In this document: piece by piece, positions 25,886 through 34,717 of the stretch
Numbering within the stretch: position 1 is the first letter of the stretch
How the letters are laid out: every line of letters starts with the position of its first letter
Origin: Eubacterium oxidoreducens
Lineage (GTDB): Bacteria; Bacillota; Clostridia; Lachnospirales; Lachnospiraceae
Assembly: GCF_900104415.1 (NCBI RefSeq)
Contig: NZ_FMXR01000012.1
Span: 1-64,000, forward strand
Length of the DNA: 64,000 nucleotides
Reading direction: 5' to 3'
The notes under the pieces: model-generated
The model's input: only the letters and a program-made list of their open reading frames with translations
What the model was told of the DNA's origin: nothing
Databases searched by the model: none
Position numbers and translations under genes: made by a program

Positions 25886-26695
25886 ATGGATCAGCAGTTA
25901 ATTGAAAAAGTAATGAAGCAGGTTTCCGATGAACTTGCAGCTACTAAAACTGCATCTGCAAGCGCATCATCGACAGCACCGGCATGCGATGCATGCTGTG
26001 GCGATAGTGTAGGGCTTACAGAGTTTGTGGGAACAGCGATTGGGGACACAATCGGACTGGTAATCGCAAGCGTTGACCCAATGCTTACAGATGTAATGAA
26101 ACTTGGAAATTACCGCTCGATAGGTATCATCGGTGGGCGTACCGGAGCGGGCCCGCAGATTATGGCAGTTGATGAAGCTGTTAAGGCAACAAATACGCAG
26201 GTGATTTCGGTAGAACTTCCAAGAGATACAAAGGGAGGAGCAGGACATGGCTCATTAATCATCATCGGTGCAGAAGATGTATCGGATGCGAGAAGAGCAG
26301 TGGAGATTGCGTTAAATGTACTTCCAAAGTATTTCGGAGATGTGTATGGAAATGAGGCAGGACATCTGGAGTTCCAGTATACAGCAAGAGCAAGCTATTG
26401 TCTGGAAAAGGCAATGGGTGCAACCAGAGGCAGAGCATGGGGAATGACCTGTGCAGGTCCGGCTGCAATCGGAGCGATTCTTGCCGATACTGCAGTCAAA
26501 GCAGCGAATGTGGAAGTGATTGGATACTCTTCACCGGGTAATGGCGGAACAAGCTATTCAAACGAGTGTATCCTCACCTTTACAGGTGATTCCGGAGCAG
26601 TCAGACAGGCTGTCAGAGCGGCAATCGAAGTAGGTAAGAAATTACTTGGTTCGCTTGGCGGGGAACCGGAATCAACAACAACACCATATATTTAG
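25886..26695 (+). CDS. Trimeric tandem-BMC shell protein, PduB type
   Basis: A 269-residue protein with two BMC folds and the PduB-type core: LTEFVGTAIGDTIGLVIA, IGIIGGRTGAGPQIMAVDEAVKATN (parts shown) and a second repeat starting LEFQYTARASYCLEKAMGATRGRAWG. Trimers of this class form pseudo-hexameric facets with a gated pore for larger metabolites. The ATG at 25886 is 6 bases after GGAGG; an upstream ATG at 25865 would include that site. The N-terminal helix DQQLIEKVMKQVSDELA plus an Ala/Ser/Thr-rich linker resembles an encapsulation peptide, as known for PduB, and may tether the enzyme core to the shell. Confidence 0.92.
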   Translation: MDQQLIEKVMKQVSDELAATKTASASASSTAPACDACCGDSVGLTEFVGTAIGDTIGLVIASVDPMLTDVMKLGNYRSIGIIGGRTGAGPQIMAVDEAVKATNTQVISVELPRDTKGGAGHGSLIIIGAEDVSDARRAVEIALNVLPKYFGDVYGNEAGHLEFQYTARASYCLEKAMGATRGRAWGMTCAGPAAIGAILADTAVKAANVEVIGYSSPGNGGTSYSNECILTFTGDSGAVRQAVRAAIEVGKKLLGSLGGEPESTTTPYI

Positions 26696-26720
26696 GAAAT
26701 AGTTAGAAGGAGGATTTATT

Positions 26721-27005
26721 ATGAATGCAGATGCATTAGGTATGGTTGAAACCAAAGGACTTGTAGGTGCAATTGAGGCAGCCGATGCAATGGTAAAGGC
26801 AGCAAATGTTTCATTATGTGGCTACGAAAAGATCGGATCAGGACTTGTAACCGTAATGGTTAGAGGAGATGTAGGAGCAGTAAAGGCTGCAACAGATGCA
26901 GGAGCAGCTGCTGCAAAGGCAGTGGGAGAAGTTGTTTCTATCCACGTAATTCCTCGTCCACATATGGATACGGAAAAAATTATTCCAAAGTCATTGGTTG
27001 ATTAA
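26721..27005 (+). CDS. Hexameric BMC-H shell protein, PduA/EutM type
   Basis: A 94-residue canonical shell protein, probably the major facet component. [26 protein letters not shown] opens the domain (shown in part), with [21 protein letters not shown] and the pore-loop-containing central part, and a short tail [19 protein letters not shown] precedes the start. Confidence 0.96.
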   Translation: MNADALGMVETKGLVGAIEAADAMVKAANVSLCGYEKIGSGLVTVMVRGDVGAVKAATDAGAAAAKAVGEVVSIHVIPRPHMDTEKIIPKSLVD

Positions 27006-27078
27006 TTCAAAGCAAATGGCAGACTGTGGGTAAAGGCTGCTTTTAAGCGGTCTTTACCTTCCTATATTGAGGTGACCC

Positions 27079-27612
27079 ATGGAATTAAATGAAAAAGAAT
27101 TACGGTCGTTAATAGAGCGGGTCATAGAGCTGACTGTGGATGCGATAAAAAATCAAGACAATAAGGTATTGGTTGTGTATTCGGGAAATGACAAAAAAAG
27201 ATGCGTAAGAACGCTTCGTACTCTAAGGGCAGAAGGAGTTGGCGAGATTACGCTGGTTGCGACACAAGAGCAACTTGACTGCGAGAATTTTGTCAAGGAA
27301 GTATGCACAATCTGTAAACGCATTGTCACTCCGCAAAGCATACAAGAAGAACCGTTCATTTATGACAAAATGATATTTCCTGTTATGCCAAGAAGTGTGC
27401 TGGCTAAGTGTGCGCTTGGCATCTCGGACATTTATGAAACCGAGATGGTTAAGATGGCATTTGAGGAGGGAATCGAAATAACCATAGCCCGGGGTGGTCT
27501 TGATAAATTTACGGGAAATGAACCTTTGGAATACCAGCAGAGAATAATGGGTTATATCAGGACCCTTGTAGAATATGGTATACACATTCAATTCGATACG
27601 GAAGGTAGGTGA
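27079..27612 (+). CDS. Microcompartment flavoprotein-like protein with N-terminal targeting helix
   Basis: A 177-residue protein. The first 23 residues (NEKELRSLIERVIELTVDAI) form an amphipathic helix of encapsulation-peptide type. The rest resembles the PF02441 flavoprotein fold: a VLVVYSGNDKK first strand, then FIYDKMIFPVMPRSVLAKCALGISDIYE, comparable to the P-x-x-x-x-LAK-x-A-x-GI-x-D signature of CoaC/UbiX-type flavoproteins (segment split: FPVMPRS and LAKCALGISD). It probably binds FMN inside the compartment and may relay electrons with the PduS-like protein; this is inference. TGAGGTG precedes the start. Confidence 0.65.
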   Translation: MELNEKELRSLIERVIELTVDAIKNQDNKVLVVYSGNDKKRCVRTLRTLRAEGVGEITLVATQEQLDCENFVKEVCTICKRIVTPQSIQEEPFIYDKMIFPVMPRSVLAKCALGISDIYETEMVKMAFEEGIEITIARGGLDKFTGNEPLEYQQRIMGYIRTLVEYGIHIQFDTEGR

Positions 27613-27616
27613 GACG

Positions 27617-28351
27617 ATGCAAGAGGCGTTAGGATTAGTGGAAACGAGAGGAATCTCGACAGCAATAGAGGTTGCTGATGTTATGGTAAAAGCGGCAAAT
27701 GTTAGGATACTTGAGCTGGAGAATAGCCGAGGAAGTGGCTATATGACAGTAAAGATAGTTGGAGATGTTGGTGCGGTAAAGGCTGCAGTAGATGCCGCGA
27801 AAGCAGAAGCAATAAAATATAATAATCTGGTATCGGCATCTGTCATTCCGAGACCGGCAGATGGCATGGCGCAGATGTTTTGCAATCCAAAAGTTCCGTA
27901 TCAGTCCGCAAATAAAAAACCGGTTTCATACGTAAAAAGTGACAAACCAATCAAAGCAAAAAGTGAAGATATAGCAAGTAAACCGGTCGCAAAGTCGATT
28001 CCGTTGCAGGTTGTAGAAGAGCCGGTAAAGAAAGAAGAGCCGCCAAAGAAGGAAGAGCCGCCAAAGAAGGAAGAGCCGGTAAAGAAGGAAGAGCCGGTAA
28101 AGAAAGAAGAGCCGGTAAAGAAAGAAGAGCCGGAAAAGAAAAAAGAGCCGCCAAAGAAGGAAGAACCGGTAAAGAAGGAAGAGCCGCCAAAGAAAGAAGA
28201 GCCGGTAAAGAAAGAAGAGCCGCCAAAGAAGGAAGAGCCGCCAAAGAAGGAAGAGCCGGTAAAGAAAGAAGAAGCGGCAAAGAAGACTATCGGAACGAAG
28301 GCAAAAGGAAAGACTTCTAAGAAAAAGAACTCTTCGAAAGGAACGAAATAG
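27617..28351 (+). CDS. BMC-H shell protein with long KKEEP-repeat tail
   Basis: A 244-residue protein. Residues 1-80 are a normal PduA-like hexamer domain (LGLVETRGISTAIEVADVMV, shown in part, to VSASVIPRP). Residues 81-135 form a linker. Residues 136-219 are 14 units of six residues, P-[V/P/E]-K-K-[E/K]-E, then a basic tail KKTIGTKAKGKTSKKKNSSKGTK (about residues 222-244, split as KKTIGTKAKGK and TSKKKNSSKGTK). Canonical BMC-H proteins end near residue 95. The tail is highly charged, likely extended, and could bind DNA, RNA, the membrane or the positioning machinery. The ATG at 27617 follows the previous stop by 4 bases. Confidence 0.9.
   Translation: MQEALGLVETRGISTAIEVADVMVKAANVRILELENSRGSGYMTVKIVGDVGAVKAAVDAAKAEAIKYNNLVSASVIPRPADGMAQMFCNPKVPYQSANKKPVSYVKSDKPIKAKSEDIASKPVAKSIPLQVVEEPVKKEEPPKKEEPPKKEEPVKKEEPVKKEEPVKKEEPEKKKEPPKKEEPVKKEEPPKKEEPVKKEEPPKKEEPPKKEEPVKKEEAAKKTIGTKAKGKTSKKKNSSKGTK
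28022..28273 (+). repeat. Tandem 18-bp repeat array (14 units) inside the shell gene
   Basis: Fourteen units of CC[G]-x-AAGAA-GAA-GA pattern encode the six-residue charged repeat. Units differ mainly by GTA or CCA as second codon and by AAA/AAG and GAA choices, so unit number may vary between strains by slippage or recombination. Confidence 0.9.
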
Positions 28352-28354
28352 CGT

Positions 28355-28627
28355 ATGATTTTGGCAAAGGTAATCGGAACTGTGGTAGCTACACGTAAGG
28401 ATGAGACGCTTGAGGGAACAAAGCTTATGATTGTTCGCCGCGTTGATACAGAGGGAAAATACATTGAGCCGGAAGCGGTGGCAGTGGATTATGTTGGATG
28501 CGGAATAGGAGAGTTTGTACTTTGTGCAACCGGATCATCCGTACGAGTGGAAGAAAGCAAAAAAGGAAAAACAATTGATATGGCCGTAATCGGTATCATT
28601 GATAGTGTGGATAAGGCCGGAGCTTAA
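28355..28627 (+). CDS. Pentameric vertex protein, EutN/CcmL type
   Basis: A 90-residue BMC-P protein that caps the vertices of the shell. Typical features are the N-terminal strand AKVIGTVVATRKDETLEGTKL (split as AKVIGTVVATRK and LEGTKLMIV) and the GCGIGEFVLCATGSSVR core, ending in IIDSVD. It begins 3 bases after the preceding shell gene and has GAAAGGAACG upstream. Confidence 0.95.
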   Translation: MILAKVIGTVVATRKDETLEGTKLMIVRRVDTEGKYIEPEAVAVDYVGCGIGEFVLCATGSSVRVEESKKGKTIDMAVIGIIDSVDKAGA

Positions 28628-28653
28628 CAGAAAAGACAAAGAGGGTAGAAATC

Positions 28654-29970
28654 ATGGAAGCTGGAATTTTTTCGTCAGTCAATGATGCAATATATTTAGT
28701 AAAAAAGGCGCATGAGAGATATCTGATGTTGTCGCTTGAAGATCGGGATGAAATTGTAGAGGCGATAAGAGAAAAATTGTTGCCTCAGATTGAAATTCTT
28801 GCCATGTTATCACAAGAAGAAACCGGAATGGGGAACATTTCGGACAAGCGACGAAAACTGAAAGCTGCAATTGCAAATACTCCGGGAGCCGAAGACCTTA
28901 TAACAGAAGTCAAAACAGGTGATAGAGGAATGACACTATATGAACTTAGTTCGTTTGGAATCATCTGTACGATTGAACCGGTAGGTAGTCCGGCAGCATC
29001 TATAGTGAATCATGTAATCGGTATGGTTGCAGCCGGAAATGCCGTCGTGATATGTCCAAATCCAAGAGCAGCCAAGACATCGATTTACGTAACCCGCATA
29101 ATCAATCAGGTGATTGTGGAGACTTGCGGAATTGATAATTTGGTTGTGTGTGTAGATGAAAGCAATATTGCGAAAGTGCAAGAGATTATACATCATCCGG
29201 ATGTGGATTTGGTGGTATGTAATGCAGAAGAAGATGCACTAAACGGTTCTTATGGCTGTTTGAAAAAGGTGATTGGTGAGGGAGAAGCCAGCAGCGTAGC
29301 GATGGTGGACGAAACAGCAGATGTTTCAAAGGCAGCATATGATATTGTGCAAAGCGCCTCATTTGACAACAATCTTATGCATACATCAGAAAAAACGGTG
29401 GTTGCAGTAAAGCAGATACAGCACGAATTAGAGGAAGAATTTCGAAAGAACGGCGTATGTATCCTAGAGCGTGAAGAAGAAATCACAAGATTAGAAAGGC
29501 TGATTCTTCGGGAAGATGGATTGGTAAGAAGAAAATGGATGGGACAGTCTGCAGATAAGATCTTGCAGGCGGCTCAGATTCCTTATGAAGGAAAGGTAAA
29601 GCTGATTGTGGTGAAAACATCGCAATATCACCCGTTTGTAAATAGGGAAGTGAGAGCACCGCTCATTGCACTCGTAGGAGCAGAAAGCTATGAGGAAGGA
29701 TTAGAGATGATGCTCGCAATAGAACAAAATTACAAACATACAGCTGCCGTACATTCGACATCCATTGACCGATTGAATGAAGTAGCAAAAAAACTGCAGA
29801 CAGCAGTATTTGTCAAGAATGGACCGGCGCTTGCAGGCATTGGAATGCTAAGAGCAAATGAACCATTTACCATGATGGTTGCAAATGTTACCGGAGAGGG
29901 AACGGTAAGTTCAAGACATTATACCAGAAGAAGAAAATGCATGCTTACGAATGGGTTCTCCATTCGCTAG
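28654..29970 (+). CDS. Aldehyde dehydrogenase paralogue lacking the catalytic cysteine
   Basis: A 438-residue homologue of the PduP/EutE-type CoA-acylating aldehyde dehydrogenase encoded 6 kb downstream (same SFDNN context and the same C-terminal RRRKCM..GxxIR ending). In the active protein the nucleophile is in NNVPCIAEKE; here it is NNLMHTSEK, so His243 (codon at 29380-29382) replaces Cys. The NAD-loop GGP is changed to VVCNAEEDAL, and GAGNPPVVVDE to GEGEASSVAMVDE. It also lacks the N-terminal targeting helix. It is intact, so a structural, scaffolding or regulatory role, for example in hetero-oligomers with AldDH2, is more likely than acyl-CoA synthesis. Confidence 0.88.
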   Translation: MEAGIFSSVNDAIYLVKKAHERYLMLSLEDRDEIVEAIREKLLPQIEILAMLSQEETGMGNISDKRRKLKAAIANTPGAEDLITEVKTGDRGMTLYELSSFGIICTIEPVGSPAASIVNHVIGMVAAGNAVVICPNPRAAKTSIYVTRIINQVIVETCGIDNLVVCVDESNIAKVQEIIHHPDVDLVVCNAEEDALNGSYGCLKKVIGEGEASSVAMVDETADVSKAAYDIVQSASFDNNLMHTSEKTVVAVKQIQHELEEEFRKNGVCILEREEEITRLERLILREDGLVRRKWMGQSADKILQAAQIPYEGKVKLIVVKTSQYHPFVNREVRAPLIALVGAESYEEGLEMMLAIEQNYKHTAAVHSTSIDRLNEVAKKLQTAVFVKNGPALAGIGMLRANEPFTMMVANVTGEGTVSSRHYTRRRKCMLTNGFSIR

Positions 29971-29978
29971 GGGATAAA

Positions 29979-31094
29979 ATGAACCAGATTTATATAAAGA
30001 CAAAAGTTGTATCCGGGGAGGATTCCCTAGAGCGACTTGGAAAATTCGAAGACAAAACAATATGGCTGATAGCAGATGCTTTTTTAGTAGATAATAAAAG
30101 CGTAAATCAGATAACGGAAAAGCTTGACAAGTCCAACAAAGTGGTTGTTTGCAGGGATGTGGTTCCGGACCCGCCACTTGAAGTGGTTGCAAAAGGAGTA
30201 GCATTGATACACAGCGTTCAGCCGGACATTATCATAGCGTATGGTGGAGGTTCGGCAATTGATACAGCAAAGGGTGTCATCTACTTTTCCAGACTCGCAA
30301 AATACGAAAAAGAATTGCGGTTTATTGCAATACCAACAACAAGTGGAACCGGTTCGGAAGTGACATCTGTAACGGTCATTACGGATACACAAACACAGAT
30401 TAAATACCCGATTGAGGATGATGGGATTTTGCCGGATGAGGTAATCTTGTGTCCGCGTCTTACCGTGTCGGTGCCACCGGCGGTAACGGCAAATACGGGA
30501 ATGGATGTGTTAACGCATGCACTTGAAGCCTATGTCGCAACAGGAGCTAATACCTATTCTGATGCGCTGGCAGAAAAGGCAATTGAACTTGTGTTTCACT
30601 ATTTGAAGCAATGCTATCATGAAGGCGACAACCTGATGGCAAGAAGTAGGATGCAAGAAGCGTCGAATCTTGCGGGTAGCGCATTTAATATCGCCGGACT
30701 TGGCATGAATCACTCTATAGCACATCAACTTGGAGCTTTGTTTCATTTGCCGCATGGACTTGCAAATGCATTAATCCTAAATGGGGTAATCAGGAAAAAT
30801 GCAGAGTATGAGGATATGAAAAAAAGGTATGCGATATTAGCCAAAAAGCTGAATATTGCTTCGCTGGATACGAAGGATGATGATGCAGTAGAGTTATTAT
30901 GTTCTGAAATCAGAAAATGTCAGCAGGAGATGACAATGCCGCTTACATTGCGAGAGTGTAACGTGACAACGTCTATGCTGCAAGACAAAATCGATATAAT
31001 CTACCAAAATGCAATGAACGATCGTTGTACGCAGACGGCAAAATACGTCTATAGTAAGGGGGAGATTGTAAATGTACTTTTTGGTCTGTTATAA
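29979..31094 (+). CDS. Iron-containing alcohol dehydrogenase, PduQ/EutG type
   Basis: A 371-residue family III alcohol dehydrogenase. NAD binding is indicated by AYGGGSAIDTAKG and IPTTSGTGSEVT, and the Fe ligands lie in GMDVLTHALEAY and HSIAHQLGALFHLPHGLANA. It reduces propionaldehyde to propanol, regenerating the NAD used by the aldehyde dehydrogenase. The ATG at 29979 has GGGGAT upstream; a longer in-frame start at 29937 lies inside the preceding gene. Confidence 0.94.
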   Translation: MNQIYIKTKVVSGEDSLERLGKFEDKTIWLIADAFLVDNKSVNQITEKLDKSNKVVVCRDVVPDPPLEVVAKGVALIHSVQPDIIIAYGGGSAIDTAKGVIYFSRLAKYEKELRFIAIPTTSGTGSEVTSVTVITDTQTQIKYPIEDDGILPDEVILCPRLTVSVPPAVTANTGMDVLTHALEAYVATGANTYSDALAEKAIELVFHYLKQCYHEGDNLMARSRMQEASNLAGSAFNIAGLGMNHSIAHQLGALFHLPHGLANALILNGVIRKNAEYEDMKKRYAILAKKLNIASLDTKDDDAVELLCSEIRKCQQEMTMPLTLRECNVTTSMLQDKIDIIYQNAMNDRCTQTAKYVYSKGEIVNVLFGLL

Positions 31095-31169
31095 TTATGA
31101 ATTGGTAGAACGATATAATTACAGAGAGTCTTGACTTTCTGCAGGCAGATTGAAAGTAGTAGGTATTAT

Positions 31170-32510
31170 ATGGGACAGAGGGATTCTTTTGAAAGTAGAG
31201 GAGTAGTACAGACGGATTCTTTTGAAAAGCAGGTAAATGTAGATTTAAATCATTTTGATATCGTGCATTTATTTGGAAAGGAGAAATTAGAAGAAATCCA
31301 GGAGAAGATTTCAAAGGTTACGGGGTTGGCATTTGTTACCGTTGATTATAAAGGCGAGCCTGTGACAAAATCTGTTTCTTTTACGCGTTTTTGCCAATGT
31401 GTTAGAGGCAATCATATAACAGAGCAAGGATGTTGGTCTTCCGATGCATACGGTGCTATTCAAGCAGCAACAACAAAGAAATCATGCATATATTTTTGTC
31501 CATGTGGTTTGCTTGAGGTTGCAATTCCGCTCATTGTAGAAGGGCATTACCTGGGCGGGTTCATAGGCGGACAGATTCTATGCGAAGACGCGCCAAAGGA
31601 TATTGTAAGATTAGAGGCGATTTTCGACAGGACAGAGCTGATCAAACAAAGCGGAATTGACATGAGTCTGAAACAAGAAGCTACGAAACTTACATACGAA
31701 CAGTTTTGTAATGCGTCTGAGCTGGCAGCAATGATTATCAGACAGATGACAGAAAGCGAGATTAGTAAGCTTGAACGCAGCATTACAGATCATGGAAAGA
31801 TAGAAAGTCTAAAGCAGGAAAATAAAAATCTAAAATATCAAAATAAACTGAAAGAACTTCGAATTTCCGCTTTGAGTTATGAGAAGAGCCCGCAGTTTGT
31901 GATTAATACCGTTACCACGATTGCGAATCTTGCCATGATTGAAGGGGCAACCGAGACGAATGAGGCGTTGATTGTGCTGGCCGAATACATCAAATCAATG
32001 ATGAATACAGACAGTTTCATTTATATGATAGACGAGATTGATAATGTGGAAAGGTATCTGCAGATACAAAAGATTCGTCATGGTGACAAGTTGAGCTACA
32101 ACATAGAGATTCCGGAAAAGATGCGAATGCAGAGAATGCCGGCGTTGATCTTACAGCCATTTGTACAGCAGGCTGTTGAGCACGGGATTAGTTTGAATGA
32201 AAATGGTGGACTGATTCAAATCGTGGGAAGATACGTCGGAGATGACGTGATGATTTATGTCGAAGATGATGGACCGGGATTAGGAAATGAAGCGATAGAA
32301 CAATTCTACAGCACCTATGACAGGTATGGTGATGGCGATGGAATTCAACAAAGTATAGAACGGGTCAGTAGGAGAATCAGAACTCTTTTTGGTAAAGAAT
32401 ATGATATTACCACGGAAGTAGTAGAAGGAAAAGGCCGAAAGGCATGCATAAGATTTCCAAAGTATTTTGATGAAAGGATGGACGCCGATGAATCGCATCC
32501 TAATAGTTGA
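31170..32510 (+). CDS. PocR-domain sensor protein of the histidine-kinase family, degenerate H-box
   Basis: A 446-residue cytosolic protein. Residues about 25-195 form a PocR ligand-binding domain, with Cys-rich CQCVRGNHITEQGCW and CPCGLLEVAIPLIVEGHYLGGF (split: CPCGLLEVAIP and GHYLGGFIGGQ). The C-terminus is a LytS/YesM-type kinase domain. The canonical NPHFLYNTL H-box is SPQFVINTV here, with Gln242 at the phosphoacceptor position, and the N-box ENA is QQA (FVQQAVEHG); the DDGPGL box is kept. It is probably the polyol sensor for the operon. ATG 31170 is preferred over a TTG at 31131 because its upstream region reads as leader; the ribosome binding site is weak either way. Confidence 0.85.
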   Translation: MGQRDSFESRGVVQTDSFEKQVNVDLNHFDIVHLFGKEKLEEIQEKISKVTGLAFVTVDYKGEPVTKSVSFTRFCQCVRGNHITEQGCWSSDAYGAIQAATTKKSCIYFCPCGLLEVAIPLIVEGHYLGGFIGGQILCEDAPKDIVRLEAIFDRTELIKQSGIDMSLKQEATKLTYEQFCNASELAAMIIRQMTESEISKLERSITDHGKIESLKQENKNLKYQNKLKELRISALSYEKSPQFVINTVTTIANLAMIEGATETNEALIVLAEYIKSMMNTDSFIYMIDEIDNVERYLQIQKIRHGDKLSYNIEIPEKMRMQRMPALILQPFVQQAVEHGISLNENGGLIQIVGRYVGDDVMIYVEDDGPGLGNEAIEQFYSTYDRYGDGDGIQQSIERVSRRIRTLFGKEYDITTEVVEGKGRKACIRFPKYFDERMDADESHPNS

Positions 32511-33498
32511 CGATGATCAAATAATGCGAAAAGCTCTTAGAGTAATGGTTGGAAAGATTGATGGTTTTATCGTATGTGCAGAGGCAATGAACGGAAAGCA
32601 GGCACTTGAAGCATACGAAAAGTATAAACCGGATATTATTTTCATGGATCTTGTTATGCCGACCATGACAGGCGTTGAAGCGGCTGAAATCATTCGAAAA
32701 AAAGACAGTGATACCATTATCTATTTTATCAGTGCATATAATAATTTTGAGTTGGCAAAACAGGCCGTCAAACTGAAAGTAAATGAATATCTGGTAAAGC
32801 CGGTATCTATGAAACTTCTCAGCGATGTACTGATGAATCAGAGAGTAGAACAAGAAAGCAAAATAGGCTATTACCTTGAACTTCTAGAAGAAATTGTGGA
32901 ACAAAAGGATTTTAAAAATGCCTATCATAAGCTTCCGGGAATTATCAAAGAAATATACGAAAAATATGGCCAGAATAATGAACAACTGGTCAGTAATTTC
33001 AGATATTTAGGACAACGATTGCTCGTATCAGCTCAAAAGATGGACGGACAAGCGAAAGAAATCGATGAGTTGTTTGCAATCAGTGAATTGCATATTGGAG
33101 AACCAATGCTTGGAGAAATGTGGATGTTTAAAGTAATCAACCACGTATTTTTAAAAAACAGCATCCGAAGGTATCCGGTGCTGGCAAATGTTTTTTCCTA
33201 TATCGATAATAATATTCATGAAGAAATCGGGTTAAGTCAGATTATTGATAATTGTGCAATTTCACAAGGATATTTAAGCAGAATTTTTAAAGACCAGTTT
33301 AATGTAAGCGTGATGGAATATCTTCACATGAGAAAGATACATCTTGCAAAAGGATATTTTTATCTGACAAATGATAGTGTTGCAGAAGTTGCATTTAAAC
33401 TGGGTTATAACGAAAGCAGTTATTTTAGCAAGGTTTTCAAAAAGTATGAAAATATGACAATACAACAATATAAGAAATCAGTAATAGCATCAAATTAA
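32488..33498 (+). CDS. AraC-family response regulator
   Basis: A 336-residue regulator: receiver domain at the N-terminus (ILIVDDDQ, phosphorylated Asp in IIFMDLVMP, Lys in YLVKPVS), a helical linker, and a C-terminal AraC domain with two helix-turn-helix motifs (LSQIIDNCAISQGYLSRIFK and VAEVAFKLGYNESSYFSKVF). It pairs with the PocR sensor gene it overlaps by 23 bases, and probably activates the microcompartment operon; the 21-base-spaced GGTCTTAA repeats at 22164 are a possible target. The ATG at 32488 is used; in-frame codons upstream lack a ribosome binding site. Confidence 0.9.
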   Translation: MNRILIVDDDQIMRKALRVMVGKIDGFIVCAEAMNGKQALEAYEKYKPDIIFMDLVMPTMTGVEAAEIIRKKDSDTIIYFISAYNNFELAKQAVKLKVNEYLVKPVSMKLLSDVLMNQRVEQESKIGYYLELLEEIVEQKDFKNAYHKLPGIIKEIYEKYGQNNEQLVSNFRYLGQRLLVSAQKMDGQAKEIDELFAISELHIGEPMLGEMWMFKVINHVFLKNSIRRYPVLANVFSYIDNNIHEEIGLSQIIDNCAISQGYLSRIFKDQFNVSVMEYLHMRKIHLAKGYFYLTNDSVAEVAFKLGYNESSYFSKVFKKYENMTIQQYKKSVIASN

Positions 33499-33514
33499 AC
33501 AGGCGGGTGAAGAG

Positions 33515-34717
33515 ATGAGTGAACACTATGTAACATCAGAATCCGTGACGGAGGGTCATCCGGATAAACTGTGTGACCAGATCTCGGATGGGATATTGGA
33601 TTTTGTTCTACAGCAAGATCCAAAGGCGCATGTTGCTGTGGAAACAATGGTATCAAAAAACACGATTATGATAGCCGGAGAACTTTCCACGACAGCTACG
33701 GTAGAGATACCGGCCATAGCCCGAACGGTACTTAAGGAAATCGGATACACATCAGAAGAAAGCGGCATAGATGCCGACAAATGTATGATTCTGACAAATA
33801 TAAATATACAGTCAACCGATATCGCGATGGGTGTTAATAAATCAAGCGATAAAGAAGAAATCGGGGGTGGCGATCAAGGTATCATGTATGGATATGCCAC
33901 CAACGAAACTTCGAACTACATGCCCATCACCATAGAGTTGGCGCATAAACTGGTAAGGCGGCTTGCGACAGTTCGAAAAGAAGGAATACTACCGTGGCTT
34001 TACCCCGATGGCAAAGCACAAGTAACGGTAAAATATAATGACGACGATAATCCATTCTCGCTGGAGGATATCGTTCTTTCTGCCCAGCATTTTCCCTCAA
34101 TTCATTATGATTATTTAAAAAGTACGCTCTTGGATGAAGTGATTTATCCGGTACTTGCAGGACAATTTAATATAGAACAGACCAAAATCAAGATTAATCC
34201 AACCGGAAGATTTGTGATTGGCGGACCGGCAGGTGATACCGGTGTGACCGGCCGAAAAATTATGGTCGATACCTATGGCGGTGTTGCAAGACATGGCGGT
34301 GGAGCTTTTTCCGGCAAGGATCCGACAAAGGTGGATCGAAGTGCAGCATATATGGCCAGATATGTCGCTAAGAATGTTGTTGCGGCAGGTCTTGCAGACA
34401 AGTGCGAAATCTCCATTGCTTATGCAATCGGCCAGATTCAACCGGAGGCTGTGAATGTGGAAACTTTTGGAAGTGAACATATTGAGTGTAAAATCATTGA
34501 AGCTGTTGTAAGAGAACTCTTTGATTTTTCGGTAGCCGGTATGATACGAACATTGGATCTTAGAAAGCCTCAGTATCAAAAGACTGCAGCATATGGACAC
34601 TTTGGAAGGGAGGATGCAGGATTTGGCTGGGAACGATTAGATATGGTGGAAAAGTTAAGGCAAAGAGCGATAGCAACACAATATACGCAGTTATTACGAG
34701 AAAGAGAAGTGAAATAA
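33515..34717 (+). CDS. metK: S-adenosylmethionine synthetase within the microcompartment operon
   Basis: A 400-residue enzyme that makes SAM from methionine and ATP. Motifs: TSESVTEGHPDKLCDQISD near the N-terminus, GGGDQGIMYGYA, GPAGDTGVTGRKIMVDTYGG (20 residues shown) and GGGAFSGKDPTKVDRSAAY. Placement between the regulator and pduL is unusual for a housekeeping gene; the activase consumes SAM for every dehydratase activation, so a dedicated supply is a reasonable inference. No targeting helix is seen. GGCGGGTGAAGAG precedes the start. Confidence 0.95.
   Translation: MSEHYVTSESVTEGHPDKLCDQISDGILDFVLQQDPKAHVAVETMVSKNTIMIAGELSTTATVEIPAIARTVLKEIGYTSEESGIDADKCMILTNINIQSTDIAMGVNKSSDKEEIGGGDQGIMYGYATNETSNYMPITIELAHKLVRRLATVRKEGILPWLYPDGKAQVTVKYNDDDNPFSLEDIVLSAQHFPSIHYDYLKSTLLDEVIYPVLAGQFNIEQTKIKINPTGRFVIGGPAGDTGVTGRKIMVDTYGGVARHGGGAFSGKDPTKVDRSAAYMARYVAKNVVAAGLADKCEISIAYAIGQIQPEAVNVETFGSEHIECKIIEAVVRELFDFSVAGMIRTLDLRKPQYQKTAAYGHFGREDAGFGWERLDMVEKLRQRAIATQYTQLLREREVK

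Noticed and set aside
27901-28464. Minus-strand Phe/Ser/Gly-rich protein opposite the KKEEP repeats
   Set aside because: It is the mirror image of the lysine/glutamate repeat codons, without a ribosome binding site or recognisable domain.
31131-31169. TTG start for the PocR sensor protein
   Set aside because: The 13 added residues are not family-like and the TTG belongs to the AGTCTTGAC repeat motif; ATG 31170 is simpler.
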